NCBI RefSeq assembly: GCF_014636295.1
Contig: NZ_BMEC01000002.1
Coordinates: forward strand, 62,001-126,000
DNA: 64,000 bases
Origin: Marivirga lumbricoides
Lineage (GTDB): Bacteria > Bacteroidota > Bacteroidia > Cytophagales > Cyclobacteriaceae
Direction of reading: 5' to 3'
In this document: in pieces, positions 63,955 to 64,000 of the stretch
How the letters are laid out: the number at the start of each line of letters is the position of its first letter
Position numbering within the stretch: the first letter of the stretch is position 1
Notes under the pieces: generated by a model
The model's input: only the letters and a program-made list of their open reading frames with translations
What the model was told of the DNA's origin: nothing
Database searches by the model: none
Program-made: the position numbers and the translations under genes

Positions 63955-64000
63955 CGGCCTCAAGATTCTTAATTTATAAATGTTTTTATTGATAGCAGAT

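Noticed and set aside
1-64000. tRNA and rRNA genes
   Set aside because: No cloverleaf with conserved T-loop sequence and no rRNA segment was recognised by eye; a tRNAscan run would be decisive.

Overview
The window is about 64 kb of AT-rich bacterial chromosome from the phylum Bacteroidota, most likely the order Cytophagales. The evidence is the gene content: type IX secretion (T9SS) parts (PorP/SprF, a PorE-like OmpA protein, a PorQ/PorV-like barrel, a T9SS type B sorting domain), an IPExxxVDY protein beside pyruvate kinase, DUF4920 and GH3 proteins, Bacteroidota-type LeuRS and Lgt, and TAnnTTTG promoter boxes. No rRNA or tRNA gene, CRISPR array, prophage or intact insertion sequence was seen. 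Genus and species cannot be named from the sequence alone.

Layout. 0-2.5 kb: the 3' end of a DnaE2-like polymerase, then a two-gene cassette (SatD-like HTH protein plus DUF3307 membrane protein) behind three regularly spaced palindromes. 2.5-3.0 kb: a single-module hairpin repeat element and a possible 44-residue ORF. 3-8.5 kb: kdsC-kdsA (lipopolysaccharide KDO), a penicillin acylase with a small membrane partner, and a DUF4920 lipoprotein. 8.6-17 kb: leuS, a hemerythrin-like protein, a GH3/LysE/membrane-protein operon, and a YggS/DUF423 operon. 17.07-18.5 kb: a tandem array of four roughly 328-bp modules built from mini-hairpins. 18.5-28.7 kb: a surface-secretion cassette with a giant T9SS type B protein (broken by a one-base frameshift), PorP/SprF, a Ste24-type protease and a PorE-like OmpA/TPR/beta-propeller protein. 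29-43.7 kb: housekeeping and metabolism, including NUMOD4/HNH, rarA, transporters, Nudix, an FAD oxidoreductase, a YwqK-repeat protein, tryptophan 2,3-dioxygenase, glutaryl-CoA dehydrogenase, a serine hydrolase and MscS. 44-48.7 kb: an amino-acid permease, a membrane patatin and a NarL-type response regulator with a frameshift at its start. 48.8-64 kb: a hybrid histidine kinase, pyk, the lipid operon acpP-fabF-rnc, nadE, lgt, yidD, a BamA-like barrel, a second YwqK protein and an overlapping operon of PorQ-like, helix-hairpin-helix and lipoprotein genes.

The genes mainly serve the cell envelope: KDO and fatty-acid synthesis, lipoprotein maturation, outer-membrane barrel assembly, T9SS surface proteins, and peptidase or acylase activity. 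Tryptophan dioxygenase and glutaryl-CoA dehydrogenase form a divergent pair that represents the two ends of tryptophan oxidation.

The most unusual material is (i) the SatD-like/DUF3307 cassette, whose regulator has a nucleotidyl-cyclase-like motif pattern and lies behind three operator-like palindromes with an exact 29-bp pitch; (ii) a hairpin-module repeat element present once at 2.5 kb and four times in tandem at 17-18.5 kb, both in convergent intergenic regions; (iii) two further families of dispersed noncoding repeats (about 92 bp in three copies and about 70 bp in two copies); and (iv) two single-base frameshifts in otherwise intact genes.
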